Below, piece by piece: positions 32,001-42,810 of a stretch of DNA of 64,000 nucleotides. How positions within the stretch are numbered: the stretch's first letter is position 1; each line of letters opens with the position of its first letter. The DNA lies in assembly GCA_000612485.1 (NCBI GenBank), contig CP007494.1, positions 1,302,001 to 1,366,000 on the forward strand, in the 5' to 3' direction. The stretch is from Bordetella holmesii ATCC 51541. Its GTDB lineage: Bacteria; Pseudomonadota; Gammaproteobacteria; Burkholderiales; Burkholderiaceae_B. Position numbers and translations under genes: made by a program. Under the pieces are notes generated by a model that saw nothing but the letters and a program-made list of their open reading frames with translations, was not told the origin of the DNA and did not search any database.

Positions 32001-33178
32001 ATCGTATCGAGAAGCTGTTGGTGGGCAAGGCCGTCAACGGCGGCCCACGCAAGCTGGCCAAGGGCGCCACCGTCACCAAGGCCTATCTGGCCGATCTGGA
32101 CCGCTGGCAGTGGTTTGACATCCGTCTGGCCGATGAGCCGCACGCTGTCGTTCTGGAGCAGGCCAAGGAATCGCTCGAGCAGAAGCGTCATCAGTTTGAT
32201 CTCGCCTTCGAAGAGAAGCGCAAGAAGCTGACGCAGGGCGACGAGCTGCCTCCGGGCGTGCTGAAGATGATCAAGGTCTATCTGGCCGTCAAGCGTCGTC
32301 TGCAGCCTGGTGACAAGATGGCCGGCCGCCACGGTAACAAGGGCGTGGTCTCGCGGATCACTCCGGTCGAAGACATGCCGCACATGGCAGATGGTACGAC
32401 GGCGGACATCGTGCTCAACCCGCTGGGTGTGCCGTCGCGGATGAACGTCGGTCAGGTGCTGGAAGTTCACTTGGGCTGGGCTGCCAAGGGGGTGGGTCAG
32501 CGTATTGCCGACCTGCTGCGGGACGAACGTACCGCCCAGATCAAGAACATCCGTTCTTATCTTGAAAAGGTCTACAACACGACCGGTACTGGCGCGCGCT
32601 TCAACGAGCTGTCCGACGACGATGTCATCGAACTGGCCCACAACCTGAAAAAGGGTGTGCCGTTCGCGACGCCGGTGTTCGACGGTGCGACCGAAGAAGA
32701 AATCGCCATGATGCTCGAGCTGGCGTATCCGGACGAGGTTGCCAAGCGTATGCAACTGACCCCGTCGCGAGCTCAAGCCTGGCTGTTCGACGGACGTACC
32801 GGCGAGAAATTCGAACGCCCGGTCACCATCGGCTACATGCACTACCTGAAACTGCACCACTTGGTCGACGACAAGATGCATGCCCGTTCGACCGGCCCGT
32901 ACTCGCTGGTTACCCAGCAGCCGCTGGGTGGTAAGGCGCAGTTCGGTGGTCAGCGCTTCGGGGAAATGGAAGTCTGGGCTCTGGAAGCCTATGGCGCCTC
33001 TTACACCCTGCAGGAAATGCTGACCGTGAAGTCCGATGACATCACCGGCCGCACCAAGGTTTACGAAAACATCGTCAAGGGCGATCACGTCATCGACGCC
33101 GGCATGCCGGAATCGTTTAACGTGTTGGTCAAGGAAATCCGCTCGCTGGCCCTGGACATGGATTTGGAGCGTAACTAA
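29066..33178 (+). CDS. rpoB: DNA-directed RNA polymerase beta subunit
   Basis: Catalytic-core subunit of RNA polymerase and target of rifampicin. 1370 residues from [20 protein letters not shown]. The rifampicin region reads [20 protein letters not shown] then [10 protein letters not shown], wild type at all the usual resistance positions I can recognise. C-terminal [13 protein letters not shown] and the end MTVKSDD...DMDLERN are canonical. The ATG at 29066 is chosen over an in-frame ATG at 29042 by homology. The stop overlaps the rpoC start as TAATG. Confidence 0.98.
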   Translation: MPYSYTEKKRIRKSFAKREDVQNVPFLLATQLQSYLTFLQAETATADRVNEGLQAAFSSIFPIVSHNGMARLEFVSYVLGEPVFDVKECQQRGLTFASPLRAKVRLVLLDREVSKPTIKEVKEQEVYMGEIPLMTSTGSFVINGTERVIVSQLHRSPGVFFEHDRGKTHSSGKLLFSARVIPYRGSWLDFEFDPKDVLFFRVDRRRKMPVTILLKAIGMSPESILAHFFDFDNFELKSEGAMMEFVPERWKGEMARFDISDRSGKVIVEKDKRINAKHLRDLANAGIQRISVPEDFLFGRVLAKNVVDADTGEVIAHANDEITESVLAAMRDAKVLDLQALYTNDLDRGPYISQTLRTDETADQTAARVAIYRMMRPGEPPTEEAVEAVFQRLFYSEESYDLSRVGRMKVNSRLGRGDDANGPMTLTNEDILETIKVLVELRNGRGQIDDIDHLGNRRVRCVGELAENQFRAGLVRVERAVKERLGQAETENLMPHDLINSKPISAAIKEFFGSSQLSQFMDQTNPLSEITHKRRVSALGPGGLTRERAGFEVRDVHPTHYGRVCPIETPEGPNIGLINSMALYARLNEYGFLETPYRKIIDGKVSDQIDYLSAIEESHYVIAQANAALDAEGHFVDDLVACREAGETMLTSPVNVHYMDVAPSQIVSVAASLIPFLEHDDANRALMGANMQRQAVPCLRPEKPLVGTGVERTVAVDSGTTVQALRGGLVDHVDAERVVIRVNDEENVAGEVGVDIYNLIKYTRSNQNTNINQRPIVKRGDRVSKGDVLADGASTDLGELALGQNMLIAFMPWNGYNFEDSILISERVVADDRYTSVHIEELTVVARDTKLGPEEITRDISNLAETQLNRLDDSGIVYIGAEVSADDVLVGKVTPKGETQLTPEEKLLRAIFGEKASDVKDTSLRVPSGMTGTVIDVQVFTREGIVRDKRAQSIIDDELRRYRQDLNDQLRIVENDQFDRIEKLLVGKAVNGGPRKLAKGATVTKAYLADLDRWQWFDIRLADEPHAVVLEQAKESLEQKRHQFDLAFEEKRKKLTQGDELPPGVLKMIKVYLAVKRRLQPGDKMAGRHGNKGVVSRITPVEDMPHMADGTTADIVLNPLGVPSRMNVGQVLEVHLGWAAKGVGQRIADLLRDERTAQIKNIRSYLEKVYNTTGTGARFNELSDDDVIELAHNLKKGVPFATPVFDGATEEEIAMMLELAYPDEVAKRMQLTPSRAQAWLFDGRTGEKFERPVTIGYMHYLKLHHLVDDKMHARSTGPYSLVTQQPLGGKAQFGGQRFGEMEVWALEAYGASYTLQEMLTVKSDDITGRTKVYENIVKGDHVIDAGMPESFNVLVKEIRSLALDMDLERN

Positions 33179-36100
33179 TGAAAGCGCTACTCGATCTCTT
33201 CAAGCAAGTCTCGCAAGACGAGCAATTTGATGCCATCAAGATTGGCATCGCTTCGCCGGAGAAGATCCGTTCGTGGTCGTACGGCGAAGTCCGTAAGCCC
33301 GAGACGATCAACTACCGTACCTTCAAGCCCGAGCGCGATGGTCTGTTCTGCGCCAAGATCTTTGGCCCGATCAAGGACTACGAGTGCTTGTGCGGCAAGT
33401 ACAAGCGATTGAAGCACCGCGGCGTGATCTGCGAAAAGTGCGGCGTGGAAGTCACCGTTGCCAAGGTTCGCCGCGAACGTATGGGCCACATCGAGCTGGC
33501 CAGCCCTGTCGCGCACATCTGGTTCCTCAAGAGCCTGCCGTCGCGTCTGGGCATGGTTCTGGACATGACCCTGCGCGACATCGAACGCGTGCTGTACTTC
33601 GAAGCCTGGTGCGTGATCGAACCCGGCATGACGCCGCTCAAGCGCGGTCAGATCATGTCGGACGACGATTTCCTGGCCAAGACCGAGGAATACGGCGACG
33701 ACTTCCGTGCCCTGATGGGCGCCGAAGCCGTGCGCGAACTGCTGCGCACCATCGACATCGACCGTGAAGTCGAAACGCTGCACGGCGAGCTTAAGGCCAC
33801 CAGTTCCGAAGCCAAGATCAAGAAGATCTCCAAGCGTCTGAAGGTGCTTGAAGGCTTCCAGAAGTCGGGCATCAAGCCGGACTGGATGGTCATGGAAGTG
33901 CTGCCCGTGCTGCCGCCGGACTTGCGGCCGCTGGTGCCGCTGGATGGCGGCCGCTTCGCGACCTCTGACCTGAACGATCTCTATCGCCGCGTCATCAACC
34001 GCAACAACCGTCTCAAGCGCCTGCTCGAATTGAAGGCGCCCGAGATCATCCTGCGCAACGAAAAGCGCATGTTGCAGGAAGCGGTCGATTCGCTGCTGGA
34101 CAACGGTCGTCGCGGCAAGGCCATGACCGGCGCCAACAAGCGCCAGCTCAAGTCCCTGGCCGACATGATCAAGGGCAAGAGCGGTCGTTTCCGCCAGAAT
34201 CTGCTGGGCAAGCGCGTGGACTACTCGGGCCGTTCGGTCATCGTGGTGGGTCCGCAGCTCAAGCTGCATCAGTGCGGTCTGCCCAAACTGATGGCACTGG
34301 AACTGTTCAAGCCTTTCATCTTCAATCGTTTGGAGATGATGGGTCTGGCCACGACCATCAAGGCAGCCAAGAAGCTGGTCGAGAACCAGGAACCGGTGGT
34401 GTGGGACATCCTCGAAGAGGTGATTCGCGAACATCCGGTCATGCTCAACCGCGCACCCACGCTGCACCGTCTGGGCATCCAGGCGTTCGAGCCGGTGCTG
34501 ATCGAAGGCAAGGCCATTCAGTTGCATCCGCTCGTTTGCGCGGCGTTTAACGCCGACTTCGACGGTGACCAGATGGCCGTTCACGTGCCGCTGTCGCTGG
34601 AAGCTCAGCTCGAAGCGCGCACGCTGATGCTGGCTTCGAACAACGTGCTGTTCCCGGCCAACGGTGAACCGTCCATCGTGCCGTCGCAGGATATCGTGCT
34701 GGGTCTGTATTACACGACCCGCGAGCGCGTCAACGGCCGTGGTGAGGGTATCTTCTTTGCCGACGTCGCTGAAGTGCAGCGCGCCTATGACAATGGCGAA
34801 GTCGAACTGCAGACCCGCATCACCGTGCGCCTGAAAGAGCACGAGCGTGATGAGCAAGGTGAATGGCAGCCGGTCATCCGCCGTCATGAAACGACGGTCG
34901 GTCGTGCCCTGCTGTCCGAGATTCTGCCTCGCGGCCTGCCGTTCACGGTTCTGAACAAGGCCCTGAAGAAGAAAGAAATCTCGCGCCTGATCAACCAGTC
35001 GTTCCGCCGCTGCGGCCTGCGCGACACGGTTATCTTCGCCGACAAGCTGATGCAGTCCGGTTTCCGCCTGGCAACCCGTGGTGGTATCTCCATCGCCATG
35101 GAAGACATGCTGATCCCCAAGGCCAAGGAAGTCATTCTGGCCGAAGCCAGCCGCGAAGTTAAGGAAATCGACAAGCAGTACTCGTCGGGTCTGGTCACGT
35201 CGCAAGAGCGCTACAACAACGTTGTGGACATCTGGGGCAAGGCTGGCGACAAGGTCGGCAAAGCGATGATGGAGCAACTGGCCACCGAGCCGGTCGTCAA
35301 CCGTCATGGCGAAGAAGTGCGCCAGGAATCCTTCAACTCCATCTACATGATGGCTGACTCGGGTGCGCGCGGTTCTGCCGCTCAGATCCGTCAGCTCGCT
35401 GGCATGCGCGGCCTGATGGCCAAGCCGGACGGCTCCATCATTGAAACGCCCATTACCGCCAACTTCCGTGAAGGTCTGAACGTACTGCAGTACTTCATCT
35501 CCACTCACGGCGCGCGTAAGGGTCTGGCCGACACGGCACTGAAGACCGCCAACTCGGGCTACCTGACCCGTCGTCTGGTCGACGTGACGCAGGATCTGGT
35601 CATCACCGAAGTGGACTGCGGCACCTCGCACGGCTACTCGATGAAGGCGCTGGTCGAAGGTGGTGAAGTCATCGAACCTCTGCGCGATCGTATCCTCGGT
35701 CGTGTGGCGGCGATCGACATCGTCAATCCGGACAGCCAGGAAACGGCGATCACTGCCGGCACCCTCCTGGACGAAGACCTGGTCGATCTGATCGATCGTA
35801 TCGGCGTGGACGAGGTCAAGGTCCGTACTCCGCTGACCTGCGAAACCCGTCATGGCTTGTGCGCGAGCTGCTATGGCCGCGACCTGGGCCGTGGTTCGCC
35901 GGTCAACGTGGGCGAGGCGGTTGGCGTGATCGCGGCGCAGTCCATCGGTGAGCCGGGTACGCAGTTGACGATGCGTACCTTCCACATCGGCGGTGCGGCA
36001 TCGCGCTCGGCGCTGGCCAGCGCGGTGGAAACCAAGTCCAATGGTACGGTCGGCTTTGCCAGCACCATGCGTTACGTGACCAACGCCAAGGGCGAACGCG

Positions 36101-37419
36101 TTGCGATTTCGCGCTCGGGCGAACTCGCGATTTACGACGACAATGGTCGTGAACGCGAGCGCCACAAGATCCCGTACGGTGCAACTGTACTGGTCGGCGA
36201 TGGCGAAGCCGTCAAGGCGGGCACGCGTCTGGCAACCTGGGATCCGCTGACGCGTCCCATCGTGTCGGAATACGGTGGCGCGGTGCGCTTCGAGAATATC
36301 GAAGAAGGCGTAACCGTGGCCAAGCAGGTCGACGAAGTCACCGGCCTGTCCACGTTGGTCGTCATCACGCCCAAAACGCGTGGCGGCAAGATCGTCATGC
36401 GTCCGCAGATCAAGCTGGTCAACGACAACGGCGAAGACGTGCGCATCGCGGGTACCGACCATGCGGTGAACATCTCCTTCCCGGTTGGCGCGCTGATCAC
36501 GGTGCGTGACGGTCAGCAGGTTGCTGTCGGTGAAGTGCTTGCGCGTATTCCGCAAGAATCGCAGAAGACTCGCGACATTACCGGCGGTCTGCCGCGTGTG
36601 GCAGAGCTGTTCGAGGCCCGCTCGCCCAAGGATGCCGGCATGCTTGCCGAAGTCACGGGTACGGTCTCCTTCGGCAAGGACACCAAGGGCAAGCAGCGCC
36701 TGGTGATCACCGATTTGGAAGGAGTGAGCCATGAGTTCCTGATTCCCAAGGAAAAGCAGGTTCTGGTGCACGACGGCCAGGTGGTCAACAAGGGCGAAAT
36801 GATCGTTGATGGTCCGGCCGACCCGCACGACATCCTGCGTCTGCAGGGTATCGAAAAGCTGGCGACCTACATCGTCGACGAAGTCCAGGACGTCTACCGC
36901 TTGCAAGGCGTGAAGATCAACGACAAGCACATCGAAGTGATTGTTCGTCAGATGCTGCGCCGTGTGAATATCACCGATCCGGGCGATGCTGATTTCATCC
37001 CGGGCGAACAGGTCGAGCGCTCCGAGCTGCTCAACGAGAACGATCGCGTGGTGGCCGACGAGAAGCGTCCGGCGCATTACAACAACGTTCTGTTGGGTAT
37101 CACGAAGGCCTCGCTGTCCACAGACTCCTTCATCTCCGCGGCCTCGTTTCAGGAAACGACCCGCGTGCTGACCGAAGCAGCCATCATGGGCAAGCGCGAC
37201 GATCTGCGTGGCCTGAAGGAAAACGTCATTGTCGGTCGCCTGATTCCGGCGGGTACCGGTCTGGCTTACCACCTTGCCCGCAAGGACAAGGAGGCTCTGG
37301 AAGCCGCGGAACGCGAAGCCGCTCGCCAGCAGGCCAACCCCTTCGAGGATGCGCCGGTGACGGCAGTCATCGAGGCGGATGGTCCGCTGACCTCGGATGA
37401 CGAGACGCCGGCTGAGTAA
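33178..37419 (+). CDS. rpoC: DNA-directed RNA polymerase beta' subunit
   Basis: Largest RNA polymerase subunit, 1413 residues. Zinc site 1 is in [19 protein letters not shown], the catalytic Mg-binding motif NADFDGDQM is at about residue 458, the trigger-loop region includes [18 protein letters not shown], and zinc site 2 is [17 protein letters not shown]. The end ...[10 protein letters not shown] is the typical acidic tail. Two hairpin terminators follow, so the rpoBC transcript ends here and does not run into rpsL. Confidence 0.98.
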   Translation: MKALLDLFKQVSQDEQFDAIKIGIASPEKIRSWSYGEVRKPETINYRTFKPERDGLFCAKIFGPIKDYECLCGKYKRLKHRGVICEKCGVEVTVAKVRRERMGHIELASPVAHIWFLKSLPSRLGMVLDMTLRDIERVLYFEAWCVIEPGMTPLKRGQIMSDDDFLAKTEEYGDDFRALMGAEAVRELLRTIDIDREVETLHGELKATSSEAKIKKISKRLKVLEGFQKSGIKPDWMVMEVLPVLPPDLRPLVPLDGGRFATSDLNDLYRRVINRNNRLKRLLELKAPEIILRNEKRMLQEAVDSLLDNGRRGKAMTGANKRQLKSLADMIKGKSGRFRQNLLGKRVDYSGRSVIVVGPQLKLHQCGLPKLMALELFKPFIFNRLEMMGLATTIKAAKKLVENQEPVVWDILEEVIREHPVMLNRAPTLHRLGIQAFEPVLIEGKAIQLHPLVCAAFNADFDGDQMAVHVPLSLEAQLEARTLMLASNNVLFPANGEPSIVPSQDIVLGLYYTTRERVNGRGEGIFFADVAEVQRAYDNGEVELQTRITVRLKEHERDEQGEWQPVIRRHETTVGRALLSEILPRGLPFTVLNKALKKKEISRLINQSFRRCGLRDTVIFADKLMQSGFRLATRGGISIAMEDMLIPKAKEVILAEASREVKEIDKQYSSGLVTSQERYNNVVDIWGKAGDKVGKAMMEQLATEPVVNRHGEEVRQESFNSIYMMADSGARGSAAQIRQLAGMRGLMAKPDGSIIETPITANFREGLNVLQYFISTHGARKGLADTALKTANSGYLTRRLVDVTQDLVITEVDCGTSHGYSMKALVEGGEVIEPLRDRILGRVAAIDIVNPDSQETAITAGTLLDEDLVDLIDRIGVDEVKVRTPLTCETRHGLCASCYGRDLGRGSPVNVGEAVGVIAAQSIGEPGTQLTMRTFHIGGAASRSALASAVETKSNGTVGFASTMRYVTNAKGERVAISRSGELAIYDDNGRERERHKIPYGATVLVGDGEAVKAGTRLATWDPLTRPIVSEYGGAVRFENIEEGVTVAKQVDEVTGLSTLVVITPKTRGGKIVMRPQIKLVNDNGEDVRIAGTDHAVNISFPVGALITVRDGQQVAVGEVLARIPQESQKTRDITGGLPRVAELFEARSPKDAGMLAEVTGTVSFGKDTKGKQRLVITDLEGVSHEFLIPKEKQVLVHDGQVVNKGEMIVDGPADPHDILRLQGIEKLATYIVDEVQDVYRLQGVKINDKHIEVIVRQMLRRVNITDPGDADFIPGEQVERSELLNENDRVVADEKRPAHYNNVLLGITKASLSTDSFISAASFQETTRVLTEAAIMGKRDDLRGLKENVIVGRLIPAGTGLAYHLARKDKEALEAAEREAARQQANPFEDAPVTAVIEADGPLTSDDETPAE

Positions 37420-37447
37420 GCCACCTGACCAGCTTCGGCTGCGAGGA

Positions 37448-37483
37448 AGAAAACTGCCGGCCTTGTGCCGGCAGTTTTCTTTT
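37448..37483 (+). terminator. Rho-independent terminator of rpoBC
   Basis: 14-bp perfect stem AGAAAACTGCCGGC/GCCGGCAGTTTTCT with loop CTTGT, followed by TTTT; the A-rich 5' side lets it work in both directions. Confidence 0.9.
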
Positions 37484-37525
37484 GGAGGGGGGCAGAGGCG
37501 GACGGCTGGATCCCCGTCGTACAGC

Positions 37526-37561
37526 AAGCAAAAAGCCAGTCCGAAGACTGGCTTTTTGCTT
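37526..37561. terminator. Second, bidirectional terminator between rpoC and the convergent lipoprotein gene
   Basis: 16-bp perfect stem AAGCAAAAAGCCAGTC/GACTGGCTTTTTGCTT with loop CGAA. Because its arms contain A5 and T5 tracts, it can end transcripts from either side. Confidence 0.88.
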
Positions 37562-37581
37562 GGCGGGATAAGGCCCGCTTT

Positions 37582-37974
37582 CTAGGCCGCCTGTTTGGCT
37601 CGCTGATAGGCTGGCCCCCAGACAGGGTGCCCGATTTCCGCAGGCTTTAGCTCGAAATCCGGGTCGATGGCCAAAATGCGCCGGAAGGCATCCTCGCACA
37701 ACGGGATGTAGCCGCTGACGCAATAGCTAAACGCCAGCAGCTTGAGGGCCGGTACTTTCACGGTTGATGGTGCGGTATCCAGTTCATCGGATCTGGCGAC
37801 AGAGCGAATGACTTGCCCGTAGTGACCTGCCCGGTACTCGGTCTGGACGTCTTCCAGGGCCTGGAGGGCGGCGGCGGAAGGGGGACGGTCGGCTGTGCGC
37901 AGCCCTGAACAGGCGGCAAGCCCGCACAGCAAGGCAATGCCGAGCGGATACCGTTGGATGTTTAGACGTTTCAA
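37582..37974 (-). CDS. Putative lipoprotein with TPR-like helices (TssQ-like?)
   Basis: 130-residue exported lipoprotein of unknown role. N-terminal leader KRLNIQRYPLGIALLCGLAAC ends in a lipobox (LAAC), so Cys22 should be lipidated; no Asp follows it, which favours the outer membrane. The rest is helical with a single TPR-like pattern (EYRAGHYGQVIRSVAR, then CEDAFRRILAIDPDFELKPAE). Size and pattern recall the TssQ-type lipoproteins found near some type VI secretion loci, but no such locus is here, so this is only a suggestion. The start is TTG at 37974 with GGGA upstream. First gene of the signalling island. Confidence 0.75.
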   Translation of the reverse strand: MKRLNIQRYPLGIALLCGLAACSGLRTADRPPSAAALQALEDVQTEYRAGHYGQVIRSVARSDELDTAPSTVKVPALKLLAFSYCVSGYIPLCEDAFRRILAIDPDFELKPAEIGHPVWGPAYQRAKQAA

Positions 37975-38151
37975 CTGGAATCCCGATCAGTGGAAAAGCT
38001 AGTTTATGCTTGGCTTGCGCCGCACGCAAAGGTGGGCAGGGCGGGTGGCATAATAAGCGCACGGTGGCACCGCTTTGAGTCAGTGCCGTGCGGAAATCCT
38101 TCAGGGCTTGTAGTGGCCGCGGATATTTTACGCCGCGCAGAGTTGATTGAA

Positions 38152-39330
38152 ATGTCTCGACCCGCAGGTCCATCAATGTCGCGCAGTCCGTTTGCCGGCG
38201 CTGCCCCGTTGGCCCACAGGCCATTGAACGCCATCGCCGCCACGGCAGGTGGGGGCGTTCCACAGGCACGTATCAAGCGGCTGTTGGGCGACCTTTTCGC
38301 ACCGCTGCAGGCCTTGCACGATCGCGGCCGCATTTGCGGAGACATCACGACATCTTCCGTAGGCCTGGACGAAAATGGCCGGGCCCATCTCATGGCGGTC
38401 GATACACAGCCACGCCAACTCGATGGCGTGGCGCCGACCACAGCAGCCGGCTTCGCTCCCTACGAATTCTACCTGCAGTCGTCGCAGTGGCCGCGCGGCC
38501 CGTGGAGTGATATATACAGCCTTTGCGCGGTGTCGCACTCGTTGATCACGGGTAGCCTGCCTGCCCCGGCGATGGAGCGCATCGAGCATGACAGCTATGC
38601 GCCCTTGGCCCACCAAGGGCTCAGGCATTACGACCTCGAATTTCTGCAGGCGATCGATGCGGGGCTGGCGCTCAGGCCGCCGGACAGGCCGCAGTCCGTT
38701 GCTGCCTTTGCCGACAGCCTGGCTTTTTCCCCGGCCGTCGATGCCGCAGATCTGGCATTGATCCCGCCGCTGACACTGCGCGCCTCTTCGCCCCGAACCG
38801 AATACGTTGCGGTGCAGCCAGCCATCTCTCATCCGCGTCGGTTGGTGTTCTGGACAGTGCTGGTGCTGGTGGCGGCCGCCGTCGGGTGGTACTGGTGGGA
38901 CCAGCGATCCGCCACGCCTTCCCCGGTGATCGCCCATTCGCAACTGGCGCTGAATGCCGCCCCCCCTGAACCGGTATCGCCGGGCGCGAAGCCGGCCCCG
39001 GTTGCCAGTGCCACTACTCCTGCGCCGGATCCGGCTGCTGACGCGGCGCGCGCAGCCACACCACCGGCTGCGGTCATCTCATCGCCCGGAGAGTTGCTTC
39101 AAAAACCCAGTACGTCCGCCGCCCGTGTTGCGGTCGCCGTCCATATCGAGCCTTGGGGCGAGGTGTGGATCGATGGCGTGCATCGTGGCGTGTCTCCGCC
39201 GTTGCGCGAGCTGAAACTGGCTCCAGGCAAGTACAACGTGGTGGTGCGCAACGCCGATCTATCGCCTTACCGGGCCACGCTCGAGGTCAAGCCAGGCAGC
39301 AGCGCGTCGATCCGCCATATCTTTCCTTGA
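38152..39330 (+). CDS. Kinase-like membrane protein with PEGA domain (atypical Ser/Thr kinase fold)
   Basis: 392-residue predicted inner-membrane protein. Residues 1-200 resemble only the C-lobe of a Hanks-type kinase: LHDRGRICGDITTSSVGLDENG matches the catalytic loop (usual HxDIKPxN) with Asp kept but Asn replaced by Ser, then GFAPYEFYLQSSQWPRGPWSDIYSL corresponds to the APE/DxxSLG region. The glycine-rich loop and the ATP-anchoring Lys are missing. A TM segment (RRLVFWTVLVLVAAAVGWYWW) is followed by a Pro/Ala-rich linker and a periplasmic PEGA domain (HIEPWGEVWIDGVHRGVSPP). It is likely a pseudokinase. The ATG at 38152 was picked as the first ATG before recognisable sequence; the frame is open upstream. 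Confidence 0.75.
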   Translation: MSRPAGPSMSRSPFAGAAPLAHRPLNAIAATAGGGVPQARIKRLLGDLFAPLQALHDRGRICGDITTSSVGLDENGRAHLMAVDTQPRQLDGVAPTTAAGFAPYEFYLQSSQWPRGPWSDIYSLCAVSHSLITGSLPAPAMERIEHDSYAPLAHQGLRHYDLEFLQAIDAGLALRPPDRPQSVAAFADSLAFSPAVDAADLALIPPLTLRASSPRTEYVAVQPAISHPRRLVFWTVLVLVAAAVGWYWWDQRSATPSPVIAHSQLALNAAPPEPVSPGAKPAPVASATTPAPDPAADAARAATPPAAVISSPGELLQKPSTSAARVAVAVHIEPWGEVWIDGVHRGVSPPLRELKLAPGKYNVVVRNADLSPYRATLEVKPGSSASIRHIFP

Positions 39331-39336
39331 CCGGCT

Positions 39337-41640
39337 TCAGACCTCCTGTCGCGGGAGACGCAGGATGAAGATCGATCCCTGCCCCGGCGCGCTGCGCACG
39401 ACGGCCTGGCCATGATGGCGCTCGGCCACCGTGCGCACAAAGGCCAGGCCCAGCCCTGCGCCGCCGGCATCGGCGTGTGCCGCCTGGGCTACGCGCACAA
39501 ACGGCTGAAAAACCAGCGCCTGTTGATCGGCAGCGATGCCCGGGCCCTGATCGGCAACGCTCATTACCCAATCCGTCGCATGATGCTGGATGTCGCAAAC
39601 GATGTGGCTGTCTCGGGGACTGTACTTGATGGCGTTGTCCAGCAGATTCGCCATGGCCCGACGCAATAGCGCTTGATCCGCCATGACGAATGCCGGGGCC
39701 AGCGGCTCGCGCAATTCGATGGTGATCCCACGCTCACGAGAGGGCGCCCAGAAGTCATCGCACACCTCTCGCAGCAGATCAGCCATATCCAGGCTGCAGA
39801 GATGAATCTTCATGGACTCGGCGCGTGTCAGTTGCACAAACCCGTCGACCAGGTCCAGTGTTCGGCGTGACAGTTGGGCGATGCGTTGCAGCGTCGCAGC
39901 CTGATCAGGGTTGCCTGTGTCGTTCTCGTGCATGGCCACCAGGGCCAGGATGGAGTTTTGCGGGGCCCGCATGTCGTGCGAAATGAATCGCAGCGTCTCT
40001 TCGCGCTGACGTTCGGCCTGCCGAATCTCGCTGATGTCGCTCAGCGTCACTATGGTGCCCACGTACAGGCCTTCGCCAGAATGAATCGGGGCGCATTTAA
40101 CTATCACGTCTCGAGCGTTACGTATTCGGGTCTCGACGTCCGCGCTCCAGCCCGAGCGCGCCGGCTTGGTCGCAGCCTCAAGAATGAAACCCTCGATGCG
40201 TTACTGCATAGCCTCGGAGACGTGCAGCGAAGCGAGAATCTCACCTAGAGGCTGGTTCGAATGAGGCGCACGCTGGGTGAGCGCACGAAAAATTTCGCCG
40301 CCGCACGGTTGCGAAACTGCAGGCGAGCGTCCTGATCGAAGACCAGGGTGGCATCAGGCAGGCCGTTGAGCCCATCGGTCAGTACCTGACGCAGATTGCG
40401 GACCAACGCAAGCGCGCGGCGGAACTGCCCGAGTCGGTCTTCCATTGACCGGTGTCCAAGCAGCAGGGCGGGGTGACGCTGATCCAGCACCGGAGTGTAT
40501 TCGCGGCGTAGCCGTTTGAGCTCATCATCCAGGTAGTGCAGCACAGCCTCCTGGCTGCGCCAACTCCAGATGGGATAACACAGCGCCAGGCTGAACAGGG
40601 CGGCCGAAGGTGGAAACCATATCTGGCCGTACCGCAGCACGAGCGCCGTCAGTGGCAGGATGAGAATGAGCAGTGCGCCGTTGAGTGCCAGTGATAGCTT
40701 GGGTGATCCATGCCGCATCACCACGCACAGCAATAGGACAGGCAGTGCGCAAGCCAGCGCACCCTGCAGGGGCGAGGCAATGCGTAGCGACCGCTGCTGG
40801 GACGCGGCTTGCAGGAGATTGGCCAGGATCTCCATGCCAGCCATCCCGTTGGCGTGATGCGAGACCGGGGTGGGGAATGTGTCAGTCAAACCCGTCGCCC
40901 ATGAGCCGACGATGACGTACCGATCGCGAAACTGGCTCGCGGGGATGCGGCCTTCGATTACATCCCGGTACGCGACGGTGGTGTAGTGGCCGGGAGGCCC
41001 GGAGAAGGGGATGAGGTCAGTGCCGTTTTTCGTGAGAACGGAACGGACGTGCTCGGCGTGTTCGTGCTGGCCGCCCGCGCGCAGCATGGCAAGCGAGAAG
41101 TGGCTCCACGGGTGCTCGCACGATCGTGCGTTGCCAGGCTATTCGGCGCACCACGCCGTCCTTATCGACCGGGATATTGATGAATCCCATATCCGCTGCA
41201 GCCTGCGCAAGAATAGGGATGGGAGCTTGGTAACTGCCTGCCGACTCGAGATGGTCCAGGATGACGGGAAGCACCACTTTGCCATGCGCGCGGATAGCCT
41301 GCGCAAGCGCGAGATCGGCCGCGGGATTGTCGCGATCGGGCTCCGAAAAAATCAGGTCCAGCCCAACGGCGCGAGCGTCACGCAGTTTGTCTAAAAGTGC
41401 GGCATGAACGTCGCGCTTCCAGGGCCAGCGGCCCAGCGTGGCGATGCTGTCGTCGTCGATGGCAACCAGGACGATATCGTCCTGAGCGGGTTGGCCGATC
41501 AACGACTGTGCACGGTCGTATAGCATCTGGTCAGTCCGGCCCAGACCGGTGAAGCTGCCCAGCAGCGCAGCCAACAACGTCAGCAGCGCTGTCAGGATAA
41601 AGCCCGAGCGGCGCGTGAGCGCGCGTCCCTCTACAGGCAT
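39337..41640 (-). pseudogene. CHASE2-domain sensor histidine kinase, disrupted by two frameshifts and one nonsense codon
   Basis: The ancestral protein would be about 767 residues. Part 1 (from 41640): TM1 and an extracellular CHASE2 domain (DDIVLVAIDDDSIATLGRWPW, AVGLDLIFSEPD). Near 41120 the frame shifts and CHASE2 continues as HPWSHFSLAMLRAGG to GMAGMEILANLLQAASQQ. Three TM segments and a PAS-like part follow. Near 40260 a second shift leads into NQPLGEILASL, then an in-frame TAA at 40201-40203. Part 3 carries the kinase core: H box FISHDMRAPQNS, N box ANLLDNAIKYSP, DQGPGIA and GGAGLGLAFV, ending LPRQEV. Neither frameshift lies in a long homopolymer. It follows the FecR-like gene by 11 bp and would pair with the regulator at 42811-43509. 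Confidence 0.88.
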
Positions 41641-41651
41641 TTCGCTCCCTG

Positions 41652-42753
41652 TCAGTAGTATTGCAAGGCGATCAGCTCACCGGTCCCGCTGGTTACGGGT
41701 AGCCCGTCGCTACTTAACAAGGCGAGGCTGCCCTCGAAGGGTTGCCTCGATTCGTAGCCAGCCAGCCCGGTCTGATCTACCGCGCTGACATTGACATAAT
41801 AGGTGCCGGGCTCTGGCGTGGTAAAGCGAATCTGGGGGCGGCGAAGCGTTGTGCCGAAATCACGCGCATGCCCTGTGCATCGCGCGATACGCGTACGTCG
41901 TAAGCGACGGCCGCAGACACGGGCGACAGGGTGCTCGTCCAGCCTGCGCCGGCACGTTGTGGCGCGCTCAATTGGGGGCAGGCAGCAACGGCTGGATACC
42001 AAGTACGCTGCCATCGGCGCCGATGCGGGCTCCCTGGCCCTCACGCACGACGATGGCTTCGGTGGGCGCCAGGTCACGGGCGTGGGCCTGGACGCGGACA
42101 TTGCCTTCGAGTATTGCCTGAGCCGCTCCCGCCGCGTCAGCTTGCACACGAAAGCGCGTGCCGCGTACGCCCGTCACGGCCACGGGTGCTCGTATCTCGA
42201 ACCGCCCGACACCTTTGCCTTCGGGCGCGACCTGCGACTCCATCGAGCCCTGCTCGACCGAAATCACGGTGTCGGTCAGCGGTACGTGCTCGAAACGGCG
42301 CAGATGGTGCAGCCGCACGGCGCTGTTGGAAGGTAGCGTGATTTCGCTGCCATCGGATAATCGGACGGTGACAAAGCTGTGTTCACCGGTCGACAGCACG
42401 CCGCCTTCCGGCAAGAGGCTGCCCGGACGGACGGCTTGACCATTGAGCATCGCCTTGCCCGCCAGGCTGACGACTTGAGCGCTACCGGTGACTTCGGGGA
42501 TCATGGACAGTGGGATGCGCAGCTCCAGTCCCACCGGCAGCGCCAGGGGGTCGACGATCTTGTTGATCCGCTGCAATGCAGGCCAGTTGTCCGCCGTACC
42601 GGTATACGTTCTGGCTAATCCGCCGAGGGTGTCGGCGGGCCTGATCCGATAGAGAAAATCTTCATTCAACGAGCCTGCCGGCTGAGCCTGAACCGCGCTG
42701 GCGGCCAGAGCAATACTCAGCGGCAGGAGCGCACACCGGATGCTCCGGTTCAT
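41652..42753 (-). CDS. Exported LysM-FecR domain protein (two one-base frameshifts as given)
   Basis: Predicted periplasmic protein of 367 residues once repaired. Signal peptide MNRSIRCALLPLSIALAASA, a LysM peptidoglycan-binding domain (IRPADTLGGLARTYTGTADN, NKIVDPLALPVGLELRIP), a FecR domain (VTVRLSDGSEITLPSNSAVR, APVAVTGVRGTRFRVQ) and an FN3-like tail (YDVRVSRDAQGMRV, TPEPGTYYVNVSAVDQTG). Frames break at two G5 runs of the plus strand, 41974-41978 (LLPAPN-stop instead of LLPAPQLSAPQ) and 41834-41838; one extra base in each gives a single open frame. These look like homopolymer undercalls. It lies between regulator and kinase genes and is probably the cell-wall-sensing arm of that system. 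Confidence 0.85.
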
Positions 42754-42778
42754 AGCGTCTCTCCTGGGGAGATTTTTT

Positions 42779-42787
42779 GGGGGGGGG
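42779..42787. repeat. G9/C9 homopolymer between the regulator and FecR-like genes
   Basis: Nine G on the plus strand (C9 then A6 on the coding strand), 25 bases before the FecR-like ATG and just after the regulator stop. In Bordetella, poly-C tracts at fimbrial promoters cause phase variation; whether this one varies is unknown. Confidence 0.6.
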
Positions 42788-42810
42788 CGCGCGGTCAGGC
42801 CGCGCGGTAA

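Noticed and set aside
29171..33088. Very long open frame antisense to rpoB (about 1300 codons)
   Set aside because: It mirrors the codon structure of rpoB in GC-rich DNA, has no ribosome site and no recognisable domain; the sense gene is certain.
33187..37527. Very long open frame antisense to rpoC (about 1450 codons)
   Set aside because: Same codon-bias shadow as for rpoB; low-complexity His/Arg/Gln/Asp-rich translation.
42779..42787. G9 tract considered as a G-quadruplex element
   Set aside because: A single run cannot form an intramolecular quadruplex; no further G runs of suitable spacing lie beside it.
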